From the NCBI GenBank assembly GCA_040954595.2, contig CM082582.2, positions 8,804,001 through 8,868,000 on the forward strand: 64,000 nucleotides of DNA. Reading direction: 5' to 3'. The notes under the pieces are model-generated. The model did no database searches. It was not told the origin of the DNA and was given only the letters and a program-made list of their open reading frames with translations. Positions 24,342 through 36,935 of this stretch are shown in pieces. A program made the position numbers and the translations under genes. Position 1 is the first letter of the stretch. Each line of letters begins with the position of its first letter. This DNA comes from Balanoglossus misakiensis. Taxonomy: Eukaryota > Hemichordata.

Positions 24342-27261
24342 ATGAGCGGTACCGTCACACGCAAATGGCTTTACAGATTGCCGTTTCTTCTGGCGATTTT
24401 GTGTCATATACGTCACGTTGACACGTTCATCACAGATTGTAAGTATGTCCATGACCTACTATATTTACATTCTAAAAATCCGATACCCTTTGAAGTGCAA
24501 TTATTTCGCCATAACATGTTTGAATAGTCTGTCTATGAAATACAGAATCCTGATTATACAAATACGTTCATTCCGGTGTTGGTAAATATCGCGATGTCTC
24601 CTTAATATACGATACTAGTATATGACGATGTGCTTATTCCCATAACCATTTTATTGCCTTTGAATGGCTCAACAGTGATTTGTTTGCATGTAATCCAGTC
24701 TAAGCACAAACCAATAATGGCCGAGACACAATAATTTTCCATGGAAAAAACGAGACAAAAAACAACGTTAAGCACGGTGAGTTGATCAATATTTCAGTTT
24801 GATATGATCGTCGATCAGCAGAACAAGGACAGGGCAAAATGGCGGCTACGAATCAATTCGAGATTAAGGAATCTCTTGGGGATGTCGATGACAACCTTCT
24901 TACCGCCACGGATGGATATCTTGGTACCGTTTATTTTCAGTGAAAGCAAAACCAAAGTAATTCTTCAGAGAAATTCGAAAATACACATCGGCGCGCGCCC
25001 AGTATAACCGACGACCGCTCTTGTATAGTGGAAACGTCATCGGCATGATTACAAATTTTGCGCGGCATTGTATTCGGCGTTGCCTCTTTTGCATTGAACT
25101 AACATTCATAACAAAATCTATAAGACTGGTTTCTATACACAGTATTTGGATTCAAAAATTTGTAATCGATAAAAATTATTAAACTGCAAGTTTAATATTG
25201 CGATTAATATTCCCGCTATTTTTCCATTGCCGGAGAAGCACACGATAAAACGAAATGAGTCAAAATCATGTCGCTTCACGACCTCAATACATGCAACTTT
25301 CGTATGTCAATCCAATCAATTGGGCCCGTGTGATAGCTTTTGAAAATAAGCAGTAGGGCGTTCACTCTATTTTATGATATTAACACGATGCGTGCAATGT
25401 CCATTAATGATACTCAACAAAGGCCCCGGCTTTGTTGCTTTCGGTGTGTATTCTTGATTTGGTTTCAAACCAAATGTAAAATTTCGAGCCTGATTGCCAC
25501 GCGGCTGTTTCAGACCAGATCTGACACAACATTGGTCAACAAATGTACTGTTTTAGTGCATGGTTCATTATTTGTGCTATTTGTTGTCTATGGACAGCAT
25601 AATGGCGTTCTTAGAACACACAGATAATTGCCGCAGCAAATTTGATGAACGCTAACTTGTTATTGATATTAATCTTACACCGATCAGAGTGTACATAAAT
25701 GTAGCCAGTGTCTGATAATTAACATAATTATTCGGTAAAGCTTTAAAAATGTGGATATGTCAATATTTTCATTTTCTCGGTCAGGGGATGAATAAGTGAT
25801 CAACACGGCGATTAAATTGCACAATACAGCGTGTGACAATTACATGTTTATATCATCAGTCAACCGACACGACTTGGGAATTTTAAAGTAATTATTTTAT
25901 GCTCTAGATCTTTTGTGAGACCAAATGAACGCCTTGGCGCAGTCCCGCGAGGCATTCACAAAGGCTTAAGTTTTCCACCGTATCACTTGATCGCCAATTT
26001 TGATAACATGAAAGTGTTGTTGGCATAACAACTCACCGGCGTATTTACGCATGTGTAATGACGTGCCAGGACTTGACAAAATGGCGGTGGCAAGTTGCCC
26101 CTTTCGGGCAACCACAGCGCCCTCGTGGGCAAGGAACGAATCTAACTGTAAACCCTTGATGGTCCTTGATGCTTGATGGGCACATAAAACATGAAATCAC
26201 TTTGATGACATAATTCAAACAATTCATTTATGTCACATTCTTACCTCATTCCGCAGGGTATTACATGGAAGGTGAGTGCGGTCAACAAATAACGTTGGAC
26301 AGCGCTGAACCCAGCGGGCGTCTGTACACCAGCACAAGCTTGAGATACGAAGACAACGTCGACAACTGCACGTTGAGAATCGTGGCTCCGCCGAATCAGA
26401 AAATCATCGTGATTTTCGTCAGCTTTGACGTGGCGACCAACACGCCGGGAAGCTGCACTGATCAGCTGGAGATCTGGGATGGCGACGATGACAGCGGAAC
26501 GAGACTCACGCCAGCGACGGGACTATGCGGGACCTTGGCAAGCACGCCCTCATCCGGTTACTATGCATCGACGGACAACGTGACCACTCTTTCGTGGAAA
26601 ACCGACAGCTCGGGGAGTGACTACGGTTTCGCCCTCAATTTTAATTCTTTCACAGGTAAAGTGAATACTCGTGGGTCATGTCTTCTGCTGTTTCTGGGAA
26701 GAGTTGACTGTTTCTGTGCTCAGAGGGCTCTGAACTCTGACCCTGAAAACCGGTACGGCAACTTTCACGTAATGGATGTTTTGCTTCTTTTTTATCTAGA
26801 TCCGCCATGCGATTCAACCACAGAGTTCGCGTGTACGAACGGGAAATGCATCGATATAGATTTGGTGGACGATTTGCGCGACAACTGCGGCGACTACAGT
26901 GACGAGCGTAAGTGTCTATTACGTGTATCTGTCGTGCCGGCTACGTCCAGTGGATGGATGCTTAGGTGGGTGGGTGGTTGGGTTGGTGGATGGACGGATA
27001 AATGATAACGAAAGAACGAACGGAAGAAAGAAAGAAATTCAATGAATGGGCTTATGAAGACTGGTAGATTGACTGACCGAACGTTAGCTTTCAACACATT
27101 TTCCTTCTTTTGCAGACAAAGTGTTAGATTTCATCGGAAAGATCCTGAACATGGGCATCGGAGTCGTGGTGGGCATCGCCGTTGGCCTCCTCATCATCGC
27201 CATCCTCTGCGTCGTTGGATGCGTGTGTTGCTGTGTCAAGTGCTGCTGTAAGAAGGGATAA
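24342..27261 (+). CDS. CLT-3: CUB-LDLa membrane protein with minimal tail
   Basis: Exons 24342-24438, 26257-26655, 26800-26907 and 27116-27261 (phase 1 throughout) give 249 residues. Signal peptide core LPFLLAILCHI. CUB begins WYYMEGECGQ and has CTDQLEIWDGD. LDLa (36 codons) has C1, C2, C3 and C5 (CGDYSDE) but lacks C4 and C6, as in CLT-2 and CLT-4. Membrane helix about 213-238 ends in CVVGCVCCCVKCCCKKG and then the stop, so the cytoplasmic part is only about ten residues, mostly Cys and Lys. It can hardly signal by itself; it may need a partner chain or act as a lipid-anchored decoy. AATAAA at 27765. Nearest relative by plan is CLT-4. Confidence 0.9.
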
Positions 27262-28688
27262 AGACAGCAATTCTCGCTACCTTAAATAGTTTACTTCAAG
27301 CTAAGGGGTCAAATCACATTACAATAACTGCATTGTGGGTAAGAAAGTCGACAACTCACTGTAGTAAAAGTTTGAAGAGGTGTCACCTTCGTATCAAAAG
27401 GTCCTGTTTACAGAACTTGAGATTTTACCGCTCGCCTATGTAGCAAAAACCTATTTAGGGTAGCGAGAATAATTTATGCAACAAGTGACCCCAATATAGA
27501 GTGTTCAAATGAATTACAAATTGTGAAATTTACGATAATGTTTTCTATTGTTTTTATCACCAATTATACTAATGATATGTTTTTTATTGTAAGTGGATTT
27601 GACCATTCACGTTAATTCAATGCAGTTAATTGTCAAGATATGTATTTTGTATTTCATTTTTAAATTACTATCAAGCATTCGGTGCAGATGGAACATGTTG
27701 TATACACTGAATACAATTATACTGCAGCGAGGCTGATTTCCCTGTCTATATTTATCGCTCAATTAATAAACTTTTATAGTGGTAAGATTTCATTTTTGAT
27801 ATCAGTGTATTCCTCCCCTTCCCAAAACACAGATTAATTCCGTATCTTCGAGATACAGGGGTTCTATTACATTTTCAATTTCCTTGACTACTGATAAGTC
27901 TGGTGGTCAATACATGCCAACAGCAATGCAGGATTTCTAAACTTCCACTTCAAAACAATCTCAGCAGCAGCTTCTTGCGCTCTGATCACTCTGCTATGCG
28001 AGAAATACGCCCCTACACTCGAGTACAACCCTGCCCATTCAACATATACTTGTAGCTCATATTCGCCTTCGCCAATGCAAAATGCGCCGCTGGCGGTAGG
28101 ATAGGGCAAGGGGCGAAGCGACGAGCCAGATTCGCGACGTGCCTTTGCTCATTTCTGGCTCACTGTCTCTTTGTCCAAGATTCGTTGACATCATCCGAAA
28201 CTCTCTGCAGCCATTCTGATCTGCAGTACCCGCGCATTGTGTAGTGGTGCATGGTGGGGCCGAACAGAAGTAGGGCTGGGTAGCCTTAGTTGGTGAATAA
28301 AGTAAATAGAATGTGAAGGACGTGTCACGTAGCCAATATAAAACTAGCCACCTTCTTTGGAGACGGACTACGATGGTACAAAGTAATGATTAATGCATCA
28401 AATGATCACGCCTCAAAGCATGTCTGTCTCACAAGATTGTCGAAGTGTATCACAACGTCTGTGACGTATACCTTGTATACACACGCAGTATGCTATACGT
28501 GAATACGGCGAAGGCTGGACTTGTTCCACTTTATTATGCGTACGACAAAGCCACTTGTTCTGCCTGGAATGCGTTACCACAACACCCGCGCCAAAACACC
28601 AGAAGCCTTTTGTTTGGAGAGCCATGGCCAGCTGTAATATAAATAGGTACAGACTCTCTCGAGGTGATCCATTATTATTGCGAAGCGA
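27262..28688. other. Intergenic between CLT-3 and CLT-4
   Basis: The left part is the presumed CLT-3 3' UTR with AATAAA at 27765-27770. No other gene supported; the right end should carry the CLT-4 promoter. Confidence 0.4.
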
Positions 28689-30879
28689 ATGAGGGCAAAT
28701 CGAACTCCAGAAGGCAAGATGAGAAAGTCAGACGTTGGTAGAATCGTCCTCGTCTTCGGTGTACTGGTTTCAGCGCAAGTTGCACTGGGAGCTATCGACG
28801 ATGGAATAGGTGAGACGAAAAATTTATAAAAATTGTCATTTTAACATTTGTCCACAGTCCTAAAATTCGCTGCTTTTGACGTCCGTGCTTTTTTGAGACT
28901 CAAACATTTCTCTGTTACACAATGATCGTGTGGACAATTTTTAGTTAAACACACTGACATACCCGACTCCTGTCCAGGTGCTCGTGAATCATTATCATAA
29001 ATACCAAAGAAATGCTCATTAATTCACATATACTTTGTCTAGTAATCTACCTCAAATATTATATTAGATGATAGCAGCACACGCCAGAAATATCATACAT
29101 TCGACAACAGTCCCTCCATAATTCGGCACACTGCGCATTCAGCGTGTTCACACAATATGTCTATACACTTAGTTACCTCAACAATCCAATAGTATCCAAA
29201 GAATTGCCAAGCTTCAGCAGACGACAAAGCGTTTGCTTTTAAAAGTTCATATAAGGTCACCGCTATACCTGTTGACCTAATTTTCAAAAAGCCCACACTA
29301 CCTAAATCAATGATCAGATGCCAAGTATGTATAACCATTAGAGTTTATTTTCGTACTAATCCCATGATATCAGAAATCTGAAACCATGATGGGTGTCGTT
29401 GATTCGAATTTTTAAATATTGAATCACTGGGCACTAAAATCTTACAGGATATGCAGCTGTTGTAGCAACGTTAACGTCTTTAACTTTTCTGGTTTGCTGA
29501 AATCAATGTCAGATCTTACAATACGCAAATTACCATTGATCAAAAAAACATGACTTGTGTTTATTCTGTTGAATTAAACTGACTCTGCAAATCTGTCTCC
29601 CCCTCTCTCCCCAGAGTATTACTTGACCGACTTCTGTAACAGCGACATCAATGTTACCGCCGAGGTGGACGGGATAGTCATATCTCAGAGTGGTGCCCAG
29701 TACCCGGGCAATCAGAACTGCAGAGCCCGGCTGAAATCGGCCAACTCCAGGCGAGTGGTGGTCACCTTCGTCATCCTTGACGTCAGCAAGAACGACGACG
29801 ACACCTGCGACGACACCATCTACATCTACGACGGCGACAATGTGGCCGCTCCCCTCCTCACGTCGGCAGATGGACTCTGCGGCGTGCTGTTGGATGCCGA
29901 CTCTTACCAGAGTAGCGGTGACACCATCACCATCCAATTCATCACCGGGGCAACCAATTTCGGCGGCGGATTTACCATAGCTGTTACAGAATTCCACAAT
30001 GGTAAAGAAAATTAATGGTTCCTTGCTAATGGTTCATTGTATGTACAGATGTATTTATGTATGTGTATCATCCAGTTCAGTTCTAGAATACTATGAATCC
30101 CGTTCGTTCAAAAAAAATAAATGGAGGGGACACCCGGGTTCGAACCAGGGACCTCTCGATCTGCAGTCGAATGCTCTACCACTGAGCTATATCCCCGTTG
30201 CATGAGTGTGCGGAACATCATATTTTTATTGGGTTAAAGAAAGAACGTATGGTTTGTTCAATCCAGGTACTTGCGATGATGCCACTGAATTTTTATGTGA
30301 CAATGGAAACTGTATCAGCATCAACTTGAAAGATAATCTGAGAGACAACTGTGGAGACGCCAGCGATGAACGTAAGTCTGTGGGTACATTCATGGGGCTA
30401 GCAAGTTCCATATGGTACATTGTGGGTCACGCATGACGCCAGCGGCGATAGATAGAAGGCCATGCACTGATCGCGTGTTCATGCTGACGCATCGCAAACA
30501 TTTCATTGTAGTCCTGTCAGACTATACACATACCCTTCTCATTGCTTCTGTGTTACTCTAATTGGCACTCTATGGAAACAAACGAGCATTGTCTCTTAGT
30601 GACAAAGGGTTGAATTTATTTTCCGTTGAAAGAGGGAATAAGAACTGAAATTTACTTAGTTTTCGTCGTAATCTGACATCATCTCATTTCAATATTGTCT
30701 TCTGCTTTGCAGACATAGCCATACAGACGGCGCTGGGCTTATGGGCGCAGTTGATGGAATTTGGCCTGGGTGCTGCTATCGGTATCATCGTGGCTGTGGT
30801 GGTGGTTTTCGTCATTTTGCTCGTCTGTTTGGGATGTTGTATCGCCAAGTGTTGCTGCAAGAAAGTGTCGCCGGTTTAA
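28689..30879 (+). CDS. CLT-4: CUB-LDLa membrane protein with minimal tail
   Basis: Exons 28689-28809, 29615-30001, 30267-30371 and 30713-30879 (phase 1) give 259 residues. A second Met at 28719 lies just before the hydrophobic core IVLVFGVLVSAQVALG. CUB begins EYYLTDFCN and has CDDTIYIYDGD. LDLa is 35 codons and again lacks C4 and C6 while keeping CGDASDE. Membrane helix about 222-247, then CCIAKCCCKKVSPV at the C-terminus. The last three residues (S-P-V) fit a class I PDZ ligand, but this is only a three-residue match. Intron 2 carries an antisense tRNA-Cys. Histone H3 lies about 0.8 kb downstream on the other strand. Confidence 0.9.
30125..30196 (-). tRNA. tRNA-Cys (GCA), copy 3, in CLT-4 intron 2
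   Basis: A 72-nt cloverleaf identical in body to copy 1, antisense to the host gene, with genomic CCA and TTTATTTTTTTT after it. Its flanks resemble those of copy 4 at 55193. On the 3' side they share 'atactatga.tccc.ttcgtt'; on the 5' side 'aacatcatatttttat'. It is probably a dispersed tRNA-bearing unit. Whether it is transcribed cannot be seen. Confidence 0.92.
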
Positions 30880-31458
30880 TAGTCGCGACAGCCAAGATAC
30901 AGCTTCTTTGTTGGCCATTGAAAGTATTTTATTAAACGGCATTAATAAGGCCAGTACTAGCCCCGTTAAGAAACCTAGCTAGGTGTCGAATCCGTCGCGA
31001 TCCATAGATCAAGGTAGTCAACCCTGAATTTCTGTACTTTCTCTACTTAACAGCAGTGTCAAAGCAAAATACATGCCCGAACCCACTTTAATTGGGCGGC
31101 CATCTCAGCATCCTTGCTTTCAAGATCGTAGTAATATAATGGGGGAAGAAGGTAACAGAGACGTAAAGCAAATTGGCGGTGACGACACAGAAAGAAGAAG
31201 TAGTTTCTACGAAACTACGGACCACGCTGAACCTATACTTTCTGGTAGCTTTCTGTGATACTCTGCATGACGGTAATAATTGAGAGTGTTTCCCGAAAAG
31301 TATTACAGAAGATCTTAAGTTTAACTTAATCATAGAACTGTTTGATCGTGTGCAGCAAAATTTAATAAATAAAATTTTGTCGCTTCGCTGTACGCTCTCA
31401 CTATACAGTATTTCTTTTCGTTTGGAATTTGTTTTCCTTTTGTGGACAAAAAAGTCTG

Positions 31459-31570
31459 AGCTTGGCCCGAAAGTAGGATCATCTCATCTAATTTGTTATG
31501 CATGAGTGGCCAATCAGTGGCCAATGTGTTAGGAAAAGGTGTGAATCACCCGCTTTAAAAATTGGCCAAA
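31459..31570 (+). promoter_or_regulatory. Orphan inverted copy of the histone H3 promoter
   Basis: Bases 31459-31502 are the exact reverse complement of 32277-32320 (44 of 44). Weaker similarity runs on for about 65 bases, including a CCAAT box in 'ggccaatcag' and 'aaaggtgtgaa'. It points towards the 3' end of H3. No TATA box or histone ORF follows it on the plus strand. It is probably a leftover from a second, opposite histone gene or from an inversion. Confidence 0.75.
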
Positions 31571-31638
31571 CAGTACGCATAACTTCTTATTGTAGAACTG
31601 GTAGTATACTTTCTTTCATTCAACTGCCAATACGGTAG

Positions 31639-31676
31639 TTCTCTTTTTAGAGGATGTGGTGGCCCTGAAAAGGGCC
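31639..31676 (-). terminator. Histone mRNA 3' stem-loop and downstream element
   Basis: The minus strand at 31661-31676 reads GGCCCTTTTCAGGGCC followed by ACCAC, the canonical histone 3' stem-loop (six-base stem, four-base loop). A purine-rich AAAAAGAGAAC lies about 15 bases further on, where the U7 snRNA-binding element is expected. It starts about 30 bases after the H3 stop, which marks H3 as a replication-dependent, non-polyadenylated histone gene. Confidence 0.95.
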
Positions 31677-31705
31677 GTTGGGTTTGCGTATGCCAGGCAC
31701 ACAGT

Positions 31706-32173
<468 letters not shown>

Positions 32174-32174
32174 T

Positions 32175-32323
32175 TATTTATACAGTTCGAAATTGGCGCG
32201 AACTCCCCTGATTGGCCAAATACTTTTAATGCGGGTACTTCACACCTTTACCCGACACCCACTGATTGGCCAATAATGCATAACAAATTAGATGAGATGA
32301 TCCTACTTTCGGGCCAAGCTAGA
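32175..32323 (-). promoter_or_regulatory. Histone H3 promoter
   Basis: Read on the minus strand: TATAAATA at 32182-32175, about 60 bases before the ATG, and CCAAT boxes at 32211-32215 and 32265-32269, both in the context TTGGCCAATCAG, plus a CCAAT at 32192-32196. The distal 44 bases (32277-32320) recur exactly, inverted, at 31459-31502. TATA with repeated CCAAT is typical of S-phase histone promoters. Confidence 0.85.
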
Positions 32324-33110
32324 GAAATTCAAAATTTAGCAGAGATCAAATGATGTAACTTGTTGCATACCTACTTAAATCATGGACGTAAAAAGATTGA
32401 CAATGTAGGCCTATGTGTTGTTTGCCGTCCCTTTAGTTTTCCAGAATGGTAACCAAGGTGACCTTCAGTCTGAAACCCCTGTCTCGCCCTTATTCTATTT
32501 CACACAAAAATGCAAATAAAACAGATAAAACCAGGAAAAAATCTACCACTACATCCTTGGCAGACTCGATACCACGCCCTCAACGTGACTCAAAAACAGT
32601 GTCTGAGCGATGTCTGAGCCTATTTATATACATGTAGTAGTGACACACATGAACTAGGCCTAAGCTTACTGTCAGCTCAGAGTCGAAATACCATTTCCAA
32701 GAGGATTCAATCAAAAACAGTGATCAGTTAGGAAAAGTAAAAAAAATCGGCGTTTCCATCATCAATATTACAGATATAGCGCGGACACGGAGGCTACTAG
32801 TAATAGTACAACGTAGTATATTGTTTACACCGTGACGTCATTGTAACCAGGTAATCAATACCTATACCCTGCGCGCGTGCGCATCGTCCTGTTTTTAAGT
32901 CGAAGGAGGAAAGGTCAAGAAAACGAGACATCGACACTGACAGTGAAAATGGTAGACTGAGGCCTGTAGATTGGCAGTCGTGTGATCATTTGAAATCACA
33001 GAAGGAAACATTCCTAGTTTCCACACTGATCGGGTGGACCTGCCTGCGCCTACCTACAGTTCGTATATAGCTGGGTTTGGGTTTTGTTCAAGATCGACAG
33101 AAATCTCAAG
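32324..33110. other. Intergenic between H3 and CLT-5
   Basis: No gene supported. The right end must hold the CLT-5 promoter and 5' UTR. Confidence 0.4.
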
Positions 33111-34435
33111 ATGGCGACCCCCATGCATAGTTCCTTGTCTGTCGCCGCTCTTCTATTTACATTGATTTCAATTACAGTCTTACCAGTGTCATCGTTTGAG
33201 ATAGGTGAGTAGACTTGACCCTTCAAGTCCCGGTTTGTCGTGGACGTGCGTACGTCCATGTTTACACGCGAGTCAGCTGGCGCTCGTGTGATACGGCCTT
33301 TGTGATCAACAGGTTGTATCACTATCATGTATGTAACAGAAAATCTATGAACGTGGTTTATGTAAGCAGACTGCAAAGCTAAACAACAAAATAAAACTGT
33401 ACCTTCTTCCCCCGTAGTTTACATGACCAACTTTTGCGGAGAGACGGTGAGCGGCAACGAGGGCGGTTTCGTCGAACCGGACTCCACGCTGACGTACAGC
33501 AACGACCTGGACTGCACCATGGTCCTGGAGGTCCCCGCTGACCACAAAATACTCCTCCAATTCACGAGGTTCGCCCTGGAGCCCCCGACCGACGGGGTCT
33601 GCACGGACAAACTAGACGTCTACGACGGCAGCAGCGTCTCCAGCCCGAGTCTCATTGCTGACCTGTGCGACAGCCAGACCGTTGAGGACACCATGACAAC
33701 AGGGAACTCGGTCACTTTTCGGCTGCAGTCGGACGCGATCGGCAATGACAAGGGGTTTGCCGTCATTTACACAGCTTATAAAGATCCAGTAGATGGTAAG
33801 TTATGATGATAATGATGATGATGACTAAAATTACTATGATCAATGCCATCTTTTTTAATACCAATACGGAACTCTCATTTTTTTCGGTAGGTGTGTGCCC
33901 AGCAGATTACCTGGCCTGTAGTGTGACTCCAATTTGCATACCCAGTATCCTGGCTTGTAACAACTATGATCACTGTGGGGATGGGACAGATGAAAGTGAC
34001 TGTGCAGGTAGGGCATCACTCAGAATGCTACATATAATAATACAGTATGCACAGCCATATGATATTCATTTTTTCACTATTACCATAGACATTCACACTC
34101 AGTGGTGTCTATGGTACTACTGAACTCATAACAGACATGAACGACATTACTGTATAATACATTGTATTTCTTATCCTACAGAAGAGACAGATCTTGTTGA
34201 CGGCGGCTTGACAGTGGGACAGATCATCGCCATCATTCTGGGCATCCTGTGCTTTGGGGTTCTCGTGGGCGGAATCGTCTACTTTGTAAAGCGCCACCAG
34301 AGGGCGCAGAGACTCACGGAGGAGATCATGATGTCAGAGAAGGCCGTGTATCCGAAGGACAACGTGTACACCGACAAGGATTTCTGGGGTTACGACCGAC
34401 CGAACACTGCTCACAGGAGGTCCGGGCAGACGTGA
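33111..34435 (+). CDS. CLT-5: CUB-LDLa single-pass membrane protein
   Basis: Exons 33111-33204, 33418-33795, 33891-34007 and 34182-34435 (phase 1) give 280 residues; the most compact gene of the family. Signal peptide core VAALLFTLISITVLPV. CUB begins VYMTNFCGETV and has CTDKLDVYDGS. LDLa has six cysteines and CGDGTDESDC. Membrane helix about 207-232 (IIAIILGILCFGVLVGGIVYF). The tail is 48 residues with no cysteine cluster. It has several tyrosines (AVYPKDNVYTDKDFWGYDRP) that could be phosphorylated or act in sorting. AATAAA at 34568. It is tail-to-tail with CLT-6. Confidence 0.92.
34081..34116. repeat. Inverted repeat in CLT-5 intron 3
   Basis: Ten-base arms 'taccatagac' and 'gtctatggta' with a 16-base loop. 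It has the same arm core as the hairpin at 7862-7880, so it may be the tip of a short inverted-repeat element. Confidence 0.7.
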
Positions 34436-34944
34436 CATTCCGACGGACCATAACAAAGATTCCAATTTATGATTTACAGTACATCATGTGCAGTGTTTAA
34501 AAAATGCAAAATAGTTTTATTTTACTTTAGGGGTGGTCAGATATAATTGAAAGACAAACGTCAGAGAAATAAATGAAAAAGGCATGAACAATTGGAAAAC
34601 CACACAAGTTTAACATGCCGGTACTTTCAAGGGGCATGCAAGTAATAAATTCTGATGAGAATAAATTAATCGGGTTTATATACAGTAAATTTATTTTCTT
34701 GTACTTATCACTTTTTATATTTACCTGTAAATAAACAAAATGTTTCAATGAACAGTTTGCACTCAGCGTCAAAAATTTGTCGGCTTGACCCTACATAGTT
34801 GTCACAAGACGAAAATTAAAATTTGTCCGCTCACCATATCAAAACACATTATTACTAAACGTTATAAATCATAAAGACACGTTTTATTGCCCTTGCAATA
34901 AATATTGCTCATCCACATACTTTGTAGTAGTGTGAGTCGTGTAA

Positions 34945-36935
34945 CTATCTACACTCTCTGGCGTGTTGGCCATCGTCATTGCTGGCGTCGAAACCATGGA
35001 TACCGCCATTGTATCCATTGGGAGTGGTTCCATCTTCATCAATGAGAACAACATCATGATCTTTCCTTTTCTTCTTGTCCTTGTCTTTGTTCTTGCCGTC
35101 TTTCTTGTTCTTGTGGCTCTTCTTCTTCTTGCGGCCCTTCTTCTTGTCGCCGCCATCCCCGCCGGAATCTCCTTTCCCCCCTCCGCCCTTTTCGGAGACC
35201 AGGTACGCCGTGTCCGTCTCCGCCGACCGGCAGCACGAGAAGCAGGTGCAGCCTTTGCGGTCTCGGCTGCCTCCGTCGCCGTCGCCGTCGCCTCCCTGGC
35301 CACGCCGACCCTTGCCGTTCTTGCCGCATGCGCAGTCGGTGCAGCAGTGCTTGCAGCAGTCCCTGCACATGTCGCGCCAACAGTTTCGGCAGCAGCTGAA
35401 CCGCCACGGGACGTAGCCCGGTCGCCAGCAGCACCAGTACAGGATGTAGAGGAGCAACAGCGCCGCCACCGGTATCCACCACCACCAGAAGTCGTCGTAG
35501 TTCAACGACGACGCAGTCACCACTGCCAAAATGATGAAAATTCAAAATTGGTCAAAGTTGCCGGGTCAACGTAATGCATGATTCGTCCTACTCTTGGTCA
35601 CAACCTACACAATATCGAGAATACAATTATACGCAAGTTCAAACTGATTCTTTATTAAAAGCAGGTGTTTGCAGTCTAACAAAATATCACGTGTTTTCAC
35701 TCGTCACTAGTTCACGGCCCAACAGTTTATCGATATTGGCACAACCAGCTGTTCTTGAAACGTCACGCACCTGTGCAGTTGGAGGGCGCTCCGTCCAGCT
35801 CGTCGCTGCCATCCCCGCAGTTGTTGATTCGTTCGCACGCAAGGGTGCGTGGAATGCACCTCATGTTGTTACACAGAAGTTCGGTATCCTCGTCCTCGCA
35901 TGGACCTACAGGAGCCACAAGGCGGGAAACCTTTAGTCTGGGGGCAACATGACGTAGAGATAGAAAATATGACGAGAGACCATTTGTAGTCCTGCAAATC
36001 ACTTTGTTGGAAGGTGAACGTTGCAGCTGTTATTCAAATTATAGAGTTGTATTCAAATTTATCGCAAATTTGGCATGAAGATTAAATATCAAAAATTGTC
36101 TACAATTTTCCGGCATGTCCGAACGACTCACCGTAATCGAATGACGTGTAGAGGAAGGTGAAATTGACGCGAGCCGTGCTCTGCGTGCGCATCACGAACG
36201 TGGCGAAGTTCTGGGTGGTGGTTATGGACGGGGCCAGAGTGGTCCCACACGTGTGCAGCAGCACAGGATCGTCCGTTGATTCGCCGTCGAACACCTGTAT
36301 GTACGAACTGTTGCATGTCTTATCGTCTCCAATGTCGGTGCTTTCGACCGTGTTTGCCGAATCTGCAAAGAAACATTACCATACATCTGTACTGAGACGA
36401 GATGACACACCACCGCACACTATCACATACATGTACAGTCAATTATGAAATATATTATTCACACAACACCGTGACACACGAACAAGATGGTATAGTATAT
36501 TTATGTCCATCTCGTCCCTTGATTTACTTACCGATGATTCCGTAATAGTTCGGACGGACGAGACGGATGTACAACATCTGGTCGTTTTTCAGAGCTTGCA
36601 CCGTCATCTGACAATCGAAATTCCTCCTGAAGGACCCGGATCCCCTGTGAGACCTCACAAAACGGGAATCGGCCTTCTCCATAGTTTCATTGCAGTTGCT
36701 GCTGAAGACAACTGCAAAACAAATCGAAGATTGTTTCAAATTCGGGGTGCTTCAAGAATAAGGCGACAGGAGAGCAATTTTGAAACTTTAATAGATATGG
36801 GGTTGTATATTTATATCAGATATAATACTCACTTGTTGAAGTCTGTGCATCGACCAAACTGAAGCTGGAAACGAGGGCTGCCGCAAAAAGGTACCACCGC
36901 AGCGGTAGAGAACTGTCGTCACCAAGCGTCGACAT
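34945..36935 (-). CDS. CLT-6: CUB-LDLa membrane protein, Cys/Lys-rich tail
   Basis: Exons, 5' to 3' on the minus strand: 36935-36833, 36711-36532, 36362-36132, 35905-35771 and 35522-34945, all phase 1, giving 408 residues. Signal peptide core WYLFAAALVSSFSLVDA. The CUB is split by an intron at a place and phase unlike CLT-8/9/10. LDLa has six cysteines (CGDGSDE). Membrane helix about 229-248 follows four tryptophans (FWWWWIPVAALLLLYILYW). The tail begins WCCWRPGYVPW, then about 12 cysteines in 40 residues, a Gly/Asp-rich stretch, a long Lys-rich block and an acidic end. The basic block could bind acidic lipid or nucleic acid; this is inference. PolyA signal on the minus strand at 34888-34883. 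CLT-7 shares WCCWRPGYV. Confidence 0.9.

Noticed and set aside
29530-29997. 155-codon minus-strand ORF
   Set aside because: Antisense to the CLT-4 CUB exon, which has clear homology and splice sites.
34963-35574. 203-codon plus-strand ORF, hydrophobic and Ala/Val-rich
   Set aside because: Antisense shadow of the CLT-6 tail exon; Lys/Glu codons read backwards give Leu/Phe/Val.
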